From an uncultured Methanomicrobiales archaeon (GTDB taxonomy: Archaea; Thermoplasmatota; Thermoplasmata; Methanomassiliicoccales; Methanomethylophilaceae), in the NCBI GenBank assembly GCA_937892275.1, contig CALAVG010000259.1, positions 1 to 15,338 of the forward strand: 15,338 nucleotides of DNA, read 5' to 3'. The first letter of the stretch is position 1. The number at the start of each line of letters is the position of its first letter. Both the position numbers and the translations under genes were made by a program. Positions 12,779-15,338 of the stretch are shown here, one piece after another. The notes beneath the pieces are model-generated. The model was not told where the DNA came from. It searched no databases and worked only from the letters and a program-made list of their open reading frames with translations.

Positions 12779-12854
12779 TTTGAGTGCACTCGGCTGAGGA
12801 TCCTCTTGATCACATCGGTAGGTCGGTATATGAATGCATTCTGTTTGTTGACGC

Positions 12855-12870
12855 GTAACTACTCAGGACC
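12855..12870 (+). repeat. IS66 left terminal inverted repeat
   Basis: GTAACTACTCAGGACC, perfect 16-bp match to the reverse complement of 14741-14756. Confidence 0.88.
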
Positions 12871-12881
12871 TCGGATTTGAA

Positions 12882-12900
12882 GATAGGCAGATTGCCTATC
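12882..12900. terminator. Hairpin downstream of the IS66 transposase
   Basis: GATAGGC (12882-12888) pairs with GCCTATC (12894-12900) around AGATT. It is 37 nt beyond the transposase stop on the minus strand; no strong T-run follows, so it may terminate transcription weakly or shield the transposase from outside transcripts. Confidence 0.4.
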
Positions 12901-12936
12901 GGATTTCACCGGCGGATCGCTGATGTCCTGAATCGG

Positions 12937-14493
12937 TCAGTCTGAATCCCTTATGACCATGGAATAATCTCCATCGAATGCCGCCTTCAGAGCGGCATAT
13001 GATGTGACCCCGTGTTTCCTGGCCGTGCTGATGAACGACATCAGCCTGAGATAGTCGCTGGCTCCTTCGGTAGTACGGAAGCACCCGGATACTTTCCCTT
13101 TGACCTTCACGTTGCGGATATCCTGCTCGGCCTGATTATTCGTGAAAGGAACATCGATATCGTAAATGAATCTGCACACATCCTGCTTCAAGTCCTGGAA
13201 ACGTTCTATGAGCGCGCGCTCCTTGCCTCTGGCCGGCCTCCGTTTTCCGGGGGTCTCCTTCGGAGGCGGACATTCCCTGTCCGCCTGACGCATTATATCA
13301 TCGTAGATCCCCATGTATGTCTCGATACGACCTGGATCTACCTGGCCCTCTCCTATGGAGAGGGTCAGATCCTTCGACCGTTTCATGCTCAAGAGCAGTT
13401 CCCTGAACCTTTTCACCCATTGATGGTCCGGTTCCAATTCCTCGATCGCATTGAGCTCTCTCAGGAAGTGAGTTCCGCATGTTGCATGCGACATGCTATC
13501 GAACGACCAGTACGGTAACCAGCAGTCATGTACCGCCACGCCCTTGAATTGCTCTATGATCCCTGCCGCTTTCATCCCTTCGAAACCGCGTTTCTCATGG
13601 ATGATCTGATAGGTGTACTTGTCGTTAGAAGCGTTGTGGACCCAGCCCAGGTGTTTGTCAACTCTCAGTCCGCTCTCATCGTAGTGGACCACTTTGCTGT
13701 CTTTGAGCTTGTCGCGAATCTTTTCCATCGCAGGTTCGACCTTATCAGCGCATCTCTTGACCATGGAGATGATAGTTCCTTCGGATATCGTCAGACCCAG
13801 GACCTCATTAAACAGGCAGCGGATACGGGATATGCTCATGGCACCGTAGGTGTTGAGTATTCCGGCCAGTTCGGTGACAGTGTCACCGTACTGGACAAAC
13901 GCCTTTACATTCTCTGGGAAGACAGCAACGTCATCGTGACCTAACGGACATCCCTCCGCCTTAAAGGTGCGGTGGTCGCTCACGTATATCTGAAATCTTA
14001 CATCGACCGTATACCTGTCCTCAGACAAGCTGAGCTTACCAAGCGACTTGCATGTATCGATGTTCGGACAGTCCCTGCACTTTACAGGAAGATATTCGAT
14101 GGTTTCATCCGGTCTGTGAGGGACTGTCATGCTGTGGCCAGCATGACCAGGCTGCCCTCCGGATTTCTTACCGGACGACTTGCGGAGGCTCTTGTGAATC
14201 ACCTTCCTCAAACCGTCCGATGCCGGAGGCTTGGAACTGTTGGACGAGTTCATGTTCACACGGAACTTCAGGTCCTTGTTCTGCTTAAGCAACTCTTCAA
14301 TATCAGCACCCTTAGCCTGGAGCTCCTTCCTGAAGATCTCATTCTCCTTCTCCAGATTCTCTATCCTCTTTGACAGTTTGTTCTTCTCCTCTTCGAGCTG
14401 TTTGATCTTCTCCTCTAGCTCGCGGTTTGTGTCCCTGAAGTCGGGATCTTCGTTGTTGTTCGGAGGAATCTTCTCGTCGGTCATGGGGGCCAC
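12937..14493 (-). CDS. tnpC: IS66 family transposase
   Basis: A 518-residue protein from GTG 14493 (ATG at 14484 is a close alternative; a TATA box lies about 45 nt upstream). The N-terminus has a coiled coil (about 20-75), then NSSNSSKPPASD (82-93), the linker typical of IS66 transposases, SGGQPGHAGH (111-120), and a zinc-finger-like CRDCPNIDTC (139-148). The DDE catalytic triad is D272 in HYDESG, D323 in VHDCW and E456 in TNNQAEQD, followed by KGKVSGCFRT. The DDE_Tnp_IS66 domain is full length without stops or frameshifts, so the enzyme is probably active. It catalyses cut-and-paste or copy-type movement of the element through its GTAA-type ends. Confidence 0.93.
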   Translation of the reverse strand: MAPMTDEKIPPNNNEDPDFRDTNRELEEKIKQLEEEKNKLSKRIENLEKENEIFRKELQAKGADIEELLKQNKDLKFRVNMNSSNSSKPPASDGLRKVIHKSLRKSSGKKSGGQPGHAGHSMTVPHRPDETIEYLPVKCRDCPNIDTCKSLGKLSLSEDRYTVDVRFQIYVSDHRTFKAEGCPLGHDDVAVFPENVKAFVQYGDTVTELAGILNTYGAMSISRIRCLFNEVLGLTISEGTIISMVKRCADKVEPAMEKIRDKLKDSKVVHYDESGLRVDKHLGWVHNASNDKYTYQIIHEKRGFEGMKAAGIIEQFKGVAVHDCWLPYWSFDSMSHATCGTHFLRELNAIEELEPDHQWVKRFRELLLSMKRSKDLTLSIGEGQVDPGRIETYMGIYDDIMRQADRECPPPKETPGKRRPARGKERALIERFQDLKQDVCRFIYDIDVPFTNNQAEQDIRNVKVKGKVSGCFRTTEGASDYLRLMSFISTARKHGVTSYAALKAAFDGDYSMVIRDSD

Positions 14494-14534
14494 TTGCTAC
14501 GCTGATGCGCGGTTGGTCGCGCATATGCATATCG

Positions 14535-14542
14535 AATATATA
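14535..14542 (-). promoter_or_regulatory. TATA box of the IS66 transposase
   Basis: The minus strand reads TATATATT, centred about 45 nt upstream of GTG 14493, leaving a leader of roughly 20 nt. Confidence 0.5.
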
Positions 14543-14594
14543 GAACCTCCCCTGAATGTATTCGGGATTGTGCGAAGAAACAGGTCAGGGGCAG

Positions 14595-14617
14595 GCGATG
14601 GTCGGCACGACCATCGC
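14595..14617. repeat. Perfect hairpin in the IS66 upstream region
   Basis: GCGATGGTCG (14595-14604) and CGACCATCGC (14608-14617) are exact complements with a 3-nt loop, between the right terminal repeat and the transposase promoter. It may block incoming transcription or be a subterminal protein site. Confidence 0.6.
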
Positions 14618-14740
14618 TGAAATTATGCAGTACGTGCACTGACCAGGAACGAAATAGATCGGCGGGGAGAAAGGAGGCCACAGATTGCGGCGAGCTCCAG
14701 GTTAATGCTAAAATCCATGGGACAGAGAATCAGGCCGAGG

Positions 14741-14756
14741 GGTCCTGAGTAGTTAC
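14741..14756 (-). repeat. IS66 right terminal inverted repeat
   Basis: The exact reverse complement of 12855-12870; its outer end abuts the 58-nt leader region of the alcohol dehydrogenase gene. Confidence 0.88.
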
Positions 14757-14814
14757 AATAGTATGATTGAAATCGGTCGAAGAAGCAAAGTAACAGAAAC
14801 AAAATCCTTCGATC

Positions 14815-15338
14815 ATGATCGGAAGCTTCGTTTTCCACAATCCAACCAAGGTCTATTTCGGGGAGAATTCCTTGGACCGTTTAGACGAGGAACTTTCCAA
14901 GTATGGAAAAACGGTCCAACTGATATACGGAAAAGGTTCGATAAAGAAGAATGGGGCCTATGATCGGATAGTCGAAATCCTGAGAAGGAACGGAAAGATC
15001 ATAGTAGAGGATCCGGGTGTGATGCCCAATCCTACTTTGGAAAGGTTATTGGAAGGATCAAAGCTCGCCAAGGATCACAATGTTGACCTTCTACTAGCCG
15101 TCGGAGGCGGGTCATGTTGTGATTACGCCAAGGCAGTATCCGTGTCAGCATATTGTACGGATGATCCTTGGGTGAAGTATTTCATCCGTAAGGAGGACCC
15201 TGATTGCAAAGTTATCCCCGTGGCCTGTATACTAACAATGTCCGGAACGGGTTCGGAGATGAATGGAGGTTCCGTCATCACCAATGAGAATGTGAAGATG
15301 AAGATCACGCGCACCTTCGGAAAAGCATATTCCCCGAA
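14815..15338 (+). CDS. Iron-containing alcohol dehydrogenase (butanol dehydrogenase/YqhD type), 5' part
   Basis: The frame from the ATG at 14815 runs off the window after 174 codons, roughly the first 45 percent of a normal protein of about 385 residues. It begins MIGSFVFHNPTKVYFGENSL, the usual N-terminus of BDH/YqhD-like Fe-ADHs. GGGSCCDYAKA at 97-107 is the NAD(P)-binding motif (GGGSxxDxAK), and TMSGTGSEMN at 141-150 is the conserved TGSE segment. The metal-binding His residues would lie beyond the edge. Enzymes of this group reduce aldehydes to alcohols with NAD(P)H in the cytoplasm. No ribosome-binding site is visible, and the IS66 end is only 58 nt upstream, so the native promoter may have been displaced or replaced. 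Confidence 0.9.
   Translation, partial: MIGSFVFHNPTKVYFGENSLDRLDEELSKYGKTVQLIYGKGSIKKNGAYDRIVEILRRNGKIIVEDPGVMPNPTLERLLEGSKLAKDHNVDLLLAVGGGSCCDYAKAVSVSAYCTDDPWVKYFIRKEDPDCKVIPVACILTMSGTGSEMNGGSVITNENVKMKITRTFGKAYSP

Larger units (their letters stand above)
12855..14756 (-). mobile_element. IS66-family insertion sequence, complete, single-ORF type
   Basis: Bounded by GTAACTACTCAGGACC at 12855-12870 and its exact reverse complement at 14741-14756; TCGG follows the left repeat and, after two extra bases, the right one. Ends starting GTAA are characteristic of IS66. Length is 1902 bp, with one intact transposase (TnpC type) and no tnpA/tnpB accessory genes, as in the ISBst12-like subgroup. The 8 bp outside each end (GTTGACGC and AATAGTAT) do not match, so the expected 8-bp target duplication is missing. 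Confidence 0.88.

Noticed and set aside
12783..12806. Adjacent palindromes GAGTGCACTC and GAGGATCCTC after the SWIM stop
   Set aside because: Perfect 10-mers without a loop; they cannot form good hairpins and no T-run follows, so no terminator is claimed.
13012..13944. Long plus-strand ORFs within the IS66 element
   Set aside because: They are antisense shadows of the full-length transposase with its complete DDE triad.

Overview
The window looks like a chromosomal stretch of an archaeon, most likely of the Thermoplasmatota and plausibly a Methanomassiliicoccales-type methanogen (inference). Direct support: an 89-residue aEF-1beta preceded by the archaeal 55-residue Zn-ribbon translation protein, TATA boxes about 25 nt upstream of start codons (leaderless transcripts), oligo-T terminators, an archaeal DUF89 protein and two DUF4143 ATPases. 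No rRNA, tRNA or CRISPR array was seen.

Layout. (1) 1-2300: the 3' end of a ferredoxin-like gene, then on the minus strand a two-gene operon of paralogous Zn-ribbon proteins of unknown function and a 36-residue Zn-ribbon protein with its own terminator. (2) 2380-3082, minus: conserved translation operon (Zn-ribbon protein, EF-1beta) with a hairpin/T-tract terminator and a small acidic protein behind it. (3) 3181-5367: a class II Fic adenylyltransferase (minus) diverging from a DUF89 metal-dependent phosphatase-like gene (plus). (4) 5400-10700: an accessory, mobile-DNA-scarred region with an AbrB-like small protein, an N-terminal relic of a SWIM-type gene, two AAA/DUF4143 ATPases under palindrome-bearing promoters, two transposase relics, a small membrane Zn-ribbon protein and a DUF3800 protein. 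(5) 10678-12778: a minus-strand set (TIGR04255 protein, overlapping partner, probably frameshifted Cys-containing ORF) diverging from a SWIM zinc-finger gene whose start is only 25 bp away. (6) 12855-14756: a complete IS66-type insertion sequence with 16-bp terminal inverted repeats. (7) 14815-15338: 5' part of an iron-containing alcohol dehydrogenase, cut by the window edge.

Most interesting: the second ATPase (9116-10459) ends in TAG and the same frame stays open for 79 more coding-like codons, so a single C-terminal domain may span an amber codon (pyrrolysine, readthrough or a recent nonsense mutation). The divergent start region of the TIGR04255/SWIM pair recurs in degenerate form at 5533-5615, where it now drives an AbrB-like ORF. 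Two related near-palindromes, one lying on the TATA box of the first ATPase, suggest an operator. The tandem Zn-ribbon/HAPS-motif paralogues are a family I cannot name.
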